From: a virus
DNA length: 32,934 nucleotides
IMG/VR virus record: IMGVR_UViG_3300009149_000155
Location: 1-32,934 of that record
Reading direction: 5' to 3' (one strand)
Within the stretch, counting starts at the first letter, position 1. The number at the start of each line of letters is the position of its first letter. Shown here piece by piece: positions 24,863 through 31,261 of the stretch. The notes below the pieces were generated by a model. It worked only from the letters and a program-made list of their open reading frames with translations, had not been told where the DNA came from and did no database searches. The translations under genes and the position numbers were made by a program.

Positions 24863-25602
24863 TCTATGTCTCTTCCTTTGTTATAGACCATGTAATCCCA
24901 CCTTATATGAGCTTGCTGTGGTAATTGGACAGGTTCTTTATAAGGTTTATTTTTAGAATCGTAGTAATAACGATTTTCATGTATCAAATCTAAAACCCTG
25001 AATGTTGGTAATGTAGGATATAAAAATGAATACAAAGTCCCTACAGCCGGTTTGTTTGAAGTGAGCCAAGTCAAAGTTCTACCAGTCAATGAATAATCCG
25101 TATCTCTCACATATTTATTTCCAAACGAATCAACCAGTGAATAAAATCCACCGTCACTTGTGTCTGAAGACACATACCGTGTGTAATCAATATTATCGTT
25201 TGTTCTTTTTATGAATTCATTGAACTGAGAAGTTTGATCGATCATTTCAATTTTGTACCAATAAGCCAATCTAAAATCAGGCTTTGTGGTCATGTAGGCA
25301 TCTTTAACATCATATTTAGTTTTGTCTAATTCTTCTGACAATTTTACACTTTGTATGAATGCCCATTCTTCAATGGCACTCGCATCTAAATCAATTGTTT
25401 GATTACCATTACAGGTTGCACAATCTAAAGGATGATTAACGCTTGATGTATCAATATCCAATCCACTTCTGTTCGGACATAAAATCGCAGGGGTAATTCG
25501 AACACGAGTACCTTGATCTTCAATCAAATGATCAAAATCCTCTACCACCAAACTTATTCGTCCGGGTTTCCTTAAAGGTTTTGGATATGTGTTCTTGACC
25601 AT
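24859..25602 (-). CDS. Neck/head-closure candidate with possible metal-binding cysteines
   Basis: This 247-residue protein starts at an ATG with a weak ACGGAA ribosome binding site. A C-x14-H-x3-C-x2-C arrangement (C42, H57, C61, C64: 'ILCPNRS', then 'NHPLDCATCNG') could bind zinc. The remainder is mixed beta structure with several aromatic strands ('FRLAYWYKIEMIDQT', 'GGFYSLVDSFGNKYV', 'IRWDYMVYNKG'). It lies between a connector-like protein and a gp10-like protein, the usual position of a head-closure or stopper protein. The function is inferred from context only. Confidence 0.6.
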   Translation of the reverse strand: MVKNTYPKPLRKPGRISLVVEDFDHLIEDQGTRVRITPAILCPNRSGLDIDTSSVNHPLDCATCNGNQTIDLDASAIEEWAFIQSVKLSEELDKTKYDVKDAYMTTKPDFRLAYWYKIEMIDQTSQFNEFIKRTNDNIDYTRYVSSDTSDGGFYSLVDSFGNKYVRDTDYSLTGRTLTWLTSNKPAVGTLYSFLYPTLPTFRVLDLIHENRYYYDSKNKPYKEPVQLPQQAHIRWDYMVYNKGRDID

Positions 25603-25620
25603 TAACTTTTTCCGTCATCG

Positions 25621-26400
25621 TTAGGCTACAACCATACTTATCCCTTTTAGGTTAAGCCTTATGTTAATCAATTGTTCTTTGATCTGCTTTTCATACTGAA
25701 GAATTCTTGCTCCATAACCAGCATTTGTAGCCGACGAAGTAGTTCCAACGGATTGACTTAATCCATCTAATGAAATTGACTTCGATGCGATACCAGCACC
25801 AGCTATTAAATCTCCAGCTATATTCAAAGGACCAGTCGCAGCTTTCATTCCAATCAACTCTAAAATATCGAATGGAACCTGTCCTTCTTCGAAACCAGCC
25901 TCGTAATCGATAAAGATAAGATAAGGTATGTAATCTCTTGCCGTGTAAAGCAACGGCAGAAAGGAACCACCTTGTCCCATTAAAATCGCACTAAAAGTTC
26001 CCTCAGTTGGAATAAGATTTACCATTCCACCGACCGAATCAGTTTTAAACCACGTAGGATCGTATGATAAAATTTCATTACTGATCGGAAACTGAATGGC
26101 ATATTTTGTAACTTTTCTAACTGGGAAGTTATAAAGCTTCACACATCCAAAGTTTGTATAATCAATGTAGGTATAATCATGAGCTTCATTCGTGATAACA
26201 GTTGGATGGAGAAGTATTTGAAGTTCTCTCTCAATCCATTTTTGCGCTGATTTAATATAAAATTCAATCAACGTATTAGGCATTTCATTCCCATTGTCAT
26301 CCGTTAGGTCAACACCGAATAGGAAAGTGTCTTTGACAAACTGTGCTGTAATAAGCAGGTCATTGTTCTGAGGTCTTATGTTGTAAGCAATTTCACTCAT
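25621..26400 (-). CDS. Head-tail connector (adaptor) protein
   Basis: This 259-residue protein has an AAGG ribosome binding site. The N-terminal ~70 residues ('FVKDTFLFGVDLTDDNGNEM', then 'TLIEFYIKSAQKWIERELQI', 'LLHPTVIT') match the helical start of gp6-like connectors, where an acidic segment leads into two helices. The middle is beta-rich ('CVKLYNFPVRKVTKYAIQF'), and a helix-rich Ala/Gly segment ('DILELIGMKAATGPLNIAGD') follows. The C-terminus ends with an amphipathic helix. Such adaptors extend the portal ring. It is the first of the neck genes after the capsid block, as expected. Confidence 0.65.
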   Translation of the reverse strand: MSEIAYNIRPQNNDLLITAQFVKDTFLFGVDLTDDNGNEMPNTLIEFYIKSAQKWIERELQILLHPTVITNEAHDYTYIDYTNFGCVKLYNFPVRKVTKYAIQFPISNEILSYDPTWFKTDSVGGMVNLIPTEGTFSAILMGQGGSFLPLLYTARDYIPYLIFIDYEAGFEEGQVPFDILELIGMKAATGPLNIAGDLIAGAGIASKSISLDGLSQSVGTTSSATNAGYGARILQYEKQIKEQLINIRLNLKGISMVVA

Positions 26401-26411
26401 GTCAAATTACC

Positions 26412-26705
26412 TTAATAACTAAGATCGATAGTATATTTTCTACACCTCTCGAACTCAGAGCAAACACTGTCATGAAATTTAAACTTCAAATCAGTAGCTT
26501 GCTCTTCTGTTATATCAAAAAAAAATTTAGCTTTTCCCGGCTTAACTTTTTCTACTTTTTTAATTCTGTGACTACCAGCTTCGCTTGTTTGTAGATAAGT
26601 CGCAAACAGGTAATTTACTGTGACATAGTAATTTATTTTATCTCGACTATTTGAGCAAGTCCGTCTGCTGATAATGTCGCTTTTATTATATTCACTGTGT
26701 CCCAT
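26412..26705 (-). CDS. Small virion-module protein resembling DUF5659
   Basis: This 97-residue frame starts at the ATG at 26705, preceded by AGGTGG only 3 nt upstream. It overlaps the C-terminal coding part of the preceding gene by 73 nt. Residues about 24-97 ('INYYVTVNYLFATYLQTS', 'KKVEKVKPGKAKFFFDITEE', 'FHDSVCSEFERCRKYTIDL') resemble the small phage domain DUF5659, in which a strand and helix are followed by 'K..FFF.D' and a final 'F......RKS.IY' helix. The first ~23 residues are rich in Ser, Arg and Asp and may be read-through of overlap DNA. No better ATG, GTG or TTG start exists downstream. The function of the family is unknown. Confidence 0.6.
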   Translation of the reverse strand: MGHSEYNKSDIISRRTCSNSRDKINYYVTVNYLFATYLQTSEAGSHRIKKVEKVKPGKAKFFFDITEEQATDLKFKFHDSVCSEFERCRKYTIDLSY

Positions 26706-27028
26706 AAACCACCTGATCTTATTACGATTGGCACATTAGCTGGTAAAATGATATCGGATGTGGTCGCAGCAGAAGCTCCAACACTCAATCTAAAATGAGC
26801 GTTAACAGTTGAAATTAAACGATATGCCTTATTGGGTTCCATAGCCCTTACCGATGAAGTCCCATTCACTGCACCCGAAATTGGAAGAACATTAGTCGTT
26901 CCACCAACGATTTTAGGAAAATAAACCGGACCATCAATAACTTTTCTCGAAGACGAAAATGCATCATGCTCTCGCCTAAGAATCTCTTCAGTAGTTAATG
27001 CCTGTTCTTTTGTCCATTCAGTAGTCAT
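26633..27028 (-). CDS. Small beta-domain virion protein (possible capsid decoration)
   Basis: This 131-residue protein starts in an ATGA overlap with the upstream gene. Residues about 1-30 are helical and charged. Residues about 55-131 are strand-rich: 'EPNKAYRLISTVNAHFRLSV', 'SDIILPANVPIVIRSG', 'TVNIIKATLSADGLAQIVEI'. A 'Y-R-L-x-x-T-x-x-H-F-R-L/I' strand followed by 'LPAxVPxxIR' occurs in small proteins of phage head modules that may coat or cement capsids. Position just after the major capsid gene supports a head role. The function is inferred. Confidence 0.65.
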   Translation of the reverse strand: MTTEWTKEQALTTEEILRREHDAFSSSRKVIDGPVYFPKIVGGTTNVLPISGAVNGTSSVRAMEPNKAYRLISTVNAHFRLSVGASAATTSDIILPANVPIVIRSGGLWDTVNIIKATLSADGLAQIVEIK

Positions 27029-27321
27029 TTTTTATCAACCTTCTTAGGGTGTCTTCTTTTTTCTTCAACTCTTTTTTCAACTTTTTTTTCTTCAACTGAC
27101 TTTTTTTCTTCAACTGACTTTTTTTCTTCAACTGGCTTTTCTTCTTCAACTGGCTTTGTTTTTTTGAAACCAGTTAAAACCACTTTAAACCCAACTACTT
27201 TAAGTGCATTAGCAATTTCTAAATCGTCTGTTTCAACATATCCCTTATCATCAACCTTAAGAGTCTTGTCCTTTGCAAAAATTAAAATCTCTCCAGCTAA
27301 ACTTTCCATTTTTAATTTCAT
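27025..27321 (-). CDS. Small head-module protein with charged repeat tail
   Basis: The start is set at the ATG at 27321 because AGGAG lies 7 nt upstream, giving 98 residues beginning MKLKMESLAG. Residues 1-50 form a small domain ('SLAGEILIFAKDKTLKVDDK', 'YVETDDLEIANALKVVGFKV'). Residues about 55-98 are low complexity: six-residue repeats of the type (K/E)-(K/S/P)-V-E-E-(K/E), ending with a basic cluster. The tail is likely disordered or a charged helix. The small domain followed by a Lys/Glu-rich tail next to the capsid gene suggests a minor virion or assembly factor. No specific family is recognised. Confidence 0.68.
   Translation of the reverse strand: MKLKMESLAGEILIFAKDKTLKVDDKGYVETDDLEIANALKVVGFKVVLTGFKKTKPVEEEKPVEEKKSVEEKKSVEEKKVEKRVEEKRRHPKKVDKK
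27088..27159 (-). repeat. Four tandem copies of an 18-bp repeat within a coding sequence
   Basis: On the plus strand the unit is ttcttcaactgacttttt, in four contiguous copies (27088-27105, 27106-27123, 27124-27141, 27142-27159), with degenerate partial copies toward 27060. The 18-bp period keeps the frame and encodes the V-E-E-K-K-S type repeats. Copy number could vary by slippage. Confidence 0.85.
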
Positions 27322-27328
27322 TATCAAG

Positions 27329-27333
27329 CTCCT
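27329..27333 (-). promoter_or_regulatory. Ribosome binding site deciding the start of the repeat-tail gene
   Basis: AGGAG lies 7 nt before the ATG at 27321. It shows that the in-frame TTG at 27327 is not the start. Confidence 0.7.
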
Positions 27334-27342
27334 AAATTATAA

Positions 27343-27363
27343 GGTCAACCCAATCGGTTGACC
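27343..27363 (-). terminator. Perfect hairpin downstream of the capsid gene (second of two)
   Basis: Eight-bp perfect inverted repeat ggtcaacc / ggttgacc with a 5-nt loop. On the minus strand the following sequence is TTATAATTT, not a clean T run, so it may stabilise the capsid mRNA end or act as a weak terminator rather than a strict one. Confidence 0.5.
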
Positions 27364-27369
27364 CAACAA

Positions 27370-27390
27370 ATGGGGGGTCACCCCCCCCAT
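27370..27390 (-). terminator. G/C-rich hairpin directly after the capsid gene
   Basis: Eight-bp perfect stem (atgggggg / ccccccat) with a 5-nt loop, 11 nt after the capsid stop, followed on the minus strand by TTGTT. The stable stem with a weak U tract fits partial termination or protection of the abundant capsid transcript. Confidence 0.6.
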
Positions 27391-27400
27391 ATCAACTAAA

Positions 27401-28870
27401 TTACGCACCAACAAGATCAGGAACAGAAAGACGACCGATATTTTTAATTATCATTATCCCTCTAGGTCTGAAAATAATTGGAGTATTGTAATATAATTGC
27501 ATCCATCGAATGCTTGAAGCCACTGTTGCTAGTGGAAACTTAAGCATTGGAGAAAGTTCACGAAGAGTAAGAACTGTTTCGTCGAACTGTCCTATGTAAG
27601 CTGTGCCAAGACCCGGAAGATTTTCGTTTCCATCCAAGAAAATGGTAGATGCACCAGCAGACACAACTTCAGCTACAAGATACTTTGTACCAGCAGCACC
27701 ATCAGCAATACGAGTTCTGTAAACTCGATAACCTGCTGTGTTGTCATTACCCGAAACTGCGCCTCTAGCAATCGTCAACTTAGCTTCATCAGAAGCACCA
27801 AGCACTGCGATAACAGCAGAACCAGAACCAGTCGTAGAAGAAGACTCACCATTTCTGGAGATGGCTGTTACTTCATACGCATATGTTCCGAATTCAGCAG
27901 TTTTAAATCCACGGCTTGTAGATTTAGCTTGAACAGCAACCGTAACAGTCGCAGGAGCGGTTGGACATGATGAGTTGTTAGCAGTAGTTGGAGCTTGCTT
28001 ATCAATTCCTAAGAAAACGTCAGGCTTAAGTGTCAGAGTACCACCGGCAGTCTTAACTTTTCTGCTATCAAAACCAGTTGTAACTTCTCCATCACCTACT
28101 GGAATACCATACCGGCCTTTGGAGAAGAAACCTACGTTGTAATCTCGATGAGCCGTGTGTGGAAGATAACATGATGTTGGAAAATAATGGTTGTCTAAAA
28201 GCACTCTCGCAGCTTCTGAAAACACACCTTCTGTCAACGGCTGATTTCTTAAGTCAATAACGTGTTCCGTAGAAACGTCAGGCTGAAGATCACCTGCAGT
28301 GTCAGAATCAGCGTAACCTGCAAGTAGCTGAGACTTTAATCCGTCAAAGGATTGAGAAATAATTGAGCTATCACCACTGAAAAGATTTTCTTCAATTTGT
28401 CGAAGCATCCACATCGCACCGTTTTTAGTTTCAAGAGCAACAACGTTTCCGTGTGCTGGCTTAACTAAAAGCATTGGGTGTGTAATTTCACGAGTTGTAC
28501 CCATGAACTTGACGAACTGAACTTTTCTTTGATACTGGCTATCTTCTGTCCGAGGAAGTCCACCCTCATTGATAAAGAAGCCACCTTTTCCCCCGTATTT
28601 CGAGAGCATGTTGTACTCTTCAACGGTGTTGTAGGCTTTTGATTTAGGAATATCGTTATAAAATACGATGTTTTTCATCATATAAGAAACGATTTTTAAT
28701 GTTGCATCGAGAACTTCCACTCGCAATGCACCGCCTTGGCTTTGAGATGCTGGATCGGTAGCGTAACCTGCTTGTAACGCCTTATTGATCTCCATTACTT
28801 GCTGGGGATCACTAAGTCCGAAACCATCCCCATGCCCTTCAAATTGTTTTGGATCGATTACTGGATACAT
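27401..28870 (-). CDS. Major capsid protein with a fibronectin-III/Ig-like insertion
   Basis: This 489-residue protein has an AGGGGG ribosome binding site. The fold appears HK97-like: an N-terminal helical arm ('DPQQVMEINKALQAGYATDP'), a strand/loop region with 'SKYGGKGGFFINEGGLPRTE', 'KVQFVKFMGTTREITHPMLL' and 'WMLRQIEENLFSGDSSIISQ' (about 155-170), and a C-terminal region 'MLKFPLATVASSIRWMQLYY' ending 'TPIIFRPRGIMIIKNIG'. Residues about 303-416 look like an inserted FnIII/Ig-like domain with 'FGTYAYEVTAISRNGESSST' and 'AGYRVYRTRI' strand pairs. It lies between the scaffold/protease genes and the neck genes, as expected. The insertion probably sits on the capsid surface. It is not necessary for the core fold and was probably acquired as a module. 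Confidence 0.88.
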   Translation of the reverse strand: MYPVIDPKQFEGHGDGFGLSDPQQVMEINKALQAGYATDPASQSQGGALRVEVLDATLKIVSYMMKNIVFYNDIPKSKAYNTVEEYNMLSKYGGKGGFFINEGGLPRTEDSQYQRKVQFVKFMGTTREITHPMLLVKPAHGNVVALETKNGAMWMLRQIEENLFSGDSSIISQSFDGLKSQLLAGYADSDTAGDLQPDVSTEHVIDLRNQPLTEGVFSEAARVLLDNHYFPTSCYLPHTAHRDYNVGFFSKGRYGIPVGDGEVTTGFDSRKVKTAGGTLTLKPDVFLGIDKQAPTTANNSSCPTAPATVTVAVQAKSTSRGFKTAEFGTYAYEVTAISRNGESSSTTGSGSAVIAVLGASDEAKLTIARGAVSGNDNTAGYRVYRTRIADGAAGTKYLVAEVVSAGASTIFLDGNENLPGLGTAYIGQFDETVLTLRELSPMLKFPLATVASSIRWMQLYYNTPIIFRPRGIMIIKNIGRLSVPDLVGA

Positions 28871-28885
28871 TCGTAAACCCCCTGA

Positions 28886-29626
28886 TTAAAGTATCGCTTG
28901 AAGCAGTTTATTAGCTTCAGGTGTAACAAAACTGAATGTCTCAAAATTGATGACATCCTCTTGACTCAAATTGCCCTTCTTAACAAGATCACACATTGCG
29001 TCAGTAATTGCTTTCTTAACAGTGAGTGAATCTTTTCCTGCCAAACTCTTATAAAAACCTTCTTCGCTTGTAGTTGGAGCTTCAACAGCACCTTCTTCTA
29101 GTGTATTTTCAAAAGTTCTTTCACTTTTAGAAATACCTTCAATTGACTTTGAACTTGCTGGCTTGTCACCAATGATTCCAACTTTTTCACATAGAGCTTT
29201 AAGGACTATGCCAAGATTACCAATAGACTCACTTGTGTCATCAAGTCTTTCCATAATCTCTTCAAAACGAGAATCTTGCGCTCTATCGCTTTTAACGACA
29301 AAATCTCTAAGACCATTCACTTGCTGGGCAGTATGGTCAACTAAAGATTTTAGAAAGCTAGAAACTTCAACTTTCGTTTCTACTTCTACTGGCAAATTTT
29401 CTTCGAAGCTTGCTGGCTCGTCAGATTTTTTTGCTTCACCCTTTTTCTTTTTGTTGTCATGCTTGTCGTTCATGTTCTCTCCTGCTACTCCAAGTGTTCC
29501 ACTTTCATCTGCTGCACCATTACTGGAATTCAGATCACCATCAGTTGGAACCCCTTTCTGAACTTCACCTCTAGGAAGGTTTAATTCGTTAAGGGCATTG
29601 GAGATGTCTTCTTGTTTGATAGCCAT
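28886..29626 (-). CDS. Probable capsid scaffold or head assembly protein
   Basis: This 246-residue protein has a strong AAGGGAGG ribosome binding site. The N-terminal ~80 residues are polar, Ser/Asp/Lys-rich and likely disordered ('NDKHDNKKKKGEAKKSDEPA'). Residues about 85-155 are predicted helical and coiled-coil-like ('SFLKSLVDHTAQQVNGLRDF', then 'SRFEEIMERLDDTSESIGNL'). A second acidic helical part ends 'SFVTPEANKLLQAIL'. A soluble coiled-coil protein immediately before the capsid gene and after the protease is the usual scaffold position. Sequence does not prove scaffolding function, but composition and order support it. Confidence 0.65.
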   Translation of the reverse strand: MAIKQEDISNALNELNLPRGEVQKGVPTDGDLNSSNGAADESGTLGVAGENMNDKHDNKKKKGEAKKSDEPASFEENLPVEVETKVEVSSFLKSLVDHTAQQVNGLRDFVVKSDRAQDSRFEEIMERLDDTSESIGNLGIVLKALCEKVGIIGDKPASSKSIEGISKSERTFENTLEEGAVEAPTTSEEGFYKSLAGKDSLTVKKAITDAMCDLVKKGNLSQEDVINFETFSFVTPEANKLLQAIL

Positions 29627-29640
29627 TAAAAAAACCTCCC

Positions 29641-30126
29641 TTAAAACCTAAATTTTAACTTCTCTACTGCATTAACAGTCGAAGAAGTACCTGCCTCTGT
29701 AGTTATAGCATGAGTAGTCACAGCTTGATTTGAACCACCAGTGGTAACAAAAGCTATAACATGTGGTGCAAAATCAGCATAAGTCACCGTAAGAACCTTA
29801 TCAGAAGTTATATCCACAGATGTAACTAACAGTTCTGCTTCTAGTGCTGCAACGATTAATGATTGAGTATTTGCATTGCTAGTAGCGTAAACTACTGGTG
29901 TACTCGCAATTGCCACACCATCAAGCGTTATAGCAATTGAGTTAGATGCCTCAAAAACTATATCATTAGTGAGCGTAGCTACTTCATTGGTAGTAATACC
30001 AGCAAGCACATCAATAATTTCATCCACCTTGGTGAGTAATGCCGAGTAAGCTTTTGTCGGATCGTCAAAGATATGCTCTCCTCCAACCTCATCACCTGAC
30101 AACCTTCCTATCTCAGTTGATAGCAT
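29641..30126 (-). CDS. Small head-region protein with beta-rich module
   Basis: This 161-residue protein starts immediately after the protease stop (TAA then ATG) with GAGGAG 8 nt upstream. Residues 1-45 contain a helix ('TKAYSALLTKVDEIIDVLAG'). Residues about 55-145 look like the recurring module found in other structural proteins of this window: 'NSIAITLDGVAIASTPVVYA', an Ala-rich helix 'NTQSLIVAALEAELL', then 'SDKVLTVTYADFAPHVIAFV'. Function is unknown. The placement between protease and scaffold suggests a minor head or decoration protein. Confidence 0.65.
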   Translation of the reverse strand: MLSTEIGRLSGDEVGGEHIFDDPTKAYSALLTKVDEIIDVLAGITTNEVATLTNDIVFEASNSIAITLDGVAIASTPVVYATSNANTQSLIVAALEAELLVTSVDITSDKVLTVTYADFAPHVIAFVTTGGSNQAVTTHAITTEAGTSSTVNAVEKLKFRF

Positions 30127-30936
30127 TTACTTTCTCCTCAAAAAATGTTTAACGAACTCAGCTACAGCACCATCCTCAAAGTCAGGTCGCAGCTTTTGAA
30201 CAATTTCAAATGCTTTTTCAAAATCATCTACATCAGGTAATTCATATGCACTCATCATTAATTTCAAAGCATTTTTTTTCTTTTTATTTCTCTTATCATC
30301 GTCTTTTTCTAAAGACTCTGGAGATAATGCTGCACCATTTGTCTGTCCTACTGGACCTGACGCTGCACCATACCCAGCACTTAAAGATTTTCGAGCAATA
30401 TCTATATTGAGAAATGATTTGGTCAATACATCCCATGTGCATTCCGTATTCACAGGACAATTGGTTATCGCTACATTTTTGATCATAGCTTTTTCAATAA
30501 TTGCATTGCTTCTTCGAATAACTTTACCTTCGATAGAAAAACCAAGTCTTTTATCTGGTGTTGAAGCTAATGCTTTTGCAAGTTCCCAAATACCATCAGC
30601 TCTACTAGTCCCTTTAAGAACATATCCTTCTGCTAACCAACCTTCAGTCTTACCAGTTGGAGTTGCTATCTCTTTAGAATAAAAAACTCTTTCAGGGTAT
30701 CCAACTATTGCTGAAGTTGATTGGGAATGATTATCATTGAAATGACCATATTGAAGGAAAGGATTAAAATCTAATCCTTTGGCTAAAACTCTCTCACCTT
30801 GTCGATCTTTGGTAGCTGTAGACATTACACCAATGATTCGACGAGAATTATACTCATCTTCGTCTTCTGACTTCGTAATAAATTCAACGTTTGGCAACCA
30901 AACTCTGAACCCATCTTCTCTAATATAAAAATCCAT
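30127..30936 (-). CDS. Prohead protease
   Basis: This 269-residue protein has a poor ribosome binding site (TTGG, 9 nt from the ATG). The N-terminal ~180 residues match the prohead serine protease fold: 'RRIIGVMSTATKDRQGERVL' with the 'G-x-x-S-T' and 'D-x-x-G' elements, 'FLQYGHFNDNHSQSTSAIVG' with candidate catalytic H65/H70, and 'KRLGFSIEGKVIRRS' with the nucleophile candidate S134. The region 'IKNVAITNCPVNTECT' matches the strand after the serine in this family. Residues ~200-269 are a highly charged, helical tail ('KDDDKRNKKKKNALKLM') that could be a scaffold-like or self-cleaved segment. It acts in capsid maturation by cutting scaffold and the capsid N-terminus. The call is confident; catalytic residues are assigned by pattern. 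Confidence 0.85.
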   Translation of the reverse strand: MDFYIREDGFRVWLPNVEFITKSEDEDEYNSRRIIGVMSTATKDRQGERVLAKGLDFNPFLQYGHFNDNHSQSTSAIVGYPERVFYSKEIATPTGKTEGWLAEGYVLKGTSRADGIWELAKALASTPDKRLGFSIEGKVIRRSNAIIEKAMIKNVAITNCPVNTECTWDVLTKSFLNIDIARKSLSAGYGAASGPVGQTNGAALSPESLEKDDDKRNKKKKNALKLMMSAYELPDVDDFEKAFEIVQKLRPDFEDGAVAEFVKHFLRRK

Positions 30937-30953
30937 TTTTATACCAAGTAAAA

Positions 30954-30987
30954 TAAAAAAAGCAGTTATGCTTGAAGCACAACCACT
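30954..30987 (-). terminator. Strong intrinsic terminator before the protease gene
   Basis: On the minus strand an 11-bp stem (30977-30987 with 30961-30971, including three G-T pairs) with a 5-nt loop is followed by a run of T (seven T at 30955-30961, then TATTTTA). It lies in the 100-nt gap after the zinc-ribbon gene and ends only 18 nt before the protease ATG. No clear promoter fits between it and the protease, so downstream expression must come from read-through or antitermination, or from a promoter that I cannot recognise. The rest of the gap (30988-31036) is AT-rich without other features. Confidence 0.75.
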
Positions 30988-31036
30988 CCATAGTCAATGA
31001 GTCTTCGTTGTATAATTAAAATTCTAAAGAATTAGG

Positions 31037-31261
31037 TTAAGATTGTCCAGTATTTTTTACTTCATATGTAAATCTTGTATTAATTGATTTAAGAATATCG
31101 AAATTAATAGGGACATCTTGCTTGCAAGATTTACAAACCGCAAAGCAACCTTCGCTGTTCCATTTAATTACCAATGCTCTCATTTTAACTTCATTATTAT
31201 TACTTTTAATAATAGAGTTATTACAATTACCACATTTGACATTACAAGTTTCTTCTTGCAA
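31037..31261 (-). CDS. Com-like zinc-ribbon protein
   Basis: I chose the TTG at 31261 because GAGGAG lies 7 nt upstream, giving 74 residues beginning MQEETCNVKC. The frame is open further upstream, with another TTG at 31276, but that lies inside the ribosome binding site. Two C-x3-C-x2-C clusters ('CNVKCGNC' and 'CFAVCKSC') separated by about 28 residues suggest a zinc ribbon, similar to Com of phage Mu, a translational regulator that binds RNA. The start overlaps the last 20 nt of the upstream gene, implying coupling. It may regulate translation of a neighbouring gene. Role by analogy only. Confidence 0.65.
   Translation of the reverse strand: MQEETCNVKCGNCNNSIIKSNNNEVKMRALVIKWNSEGCFAVCKSCKQDVPINFDILKSINTRFTYEVKNTGQS

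Noticed and set aside
27088-27159. 18-bp tandem repeats as a CRISPR array
   Set aside because: No unique spacers; the repeats are directly adjacent and in frame in a coding gene.
31000-31060. A sigma-70-like promoter (TTATAC as -10) before the protease
   Set aside because: No acceptable -35 at the right distance, and it would lie upstream of the strong terminator.
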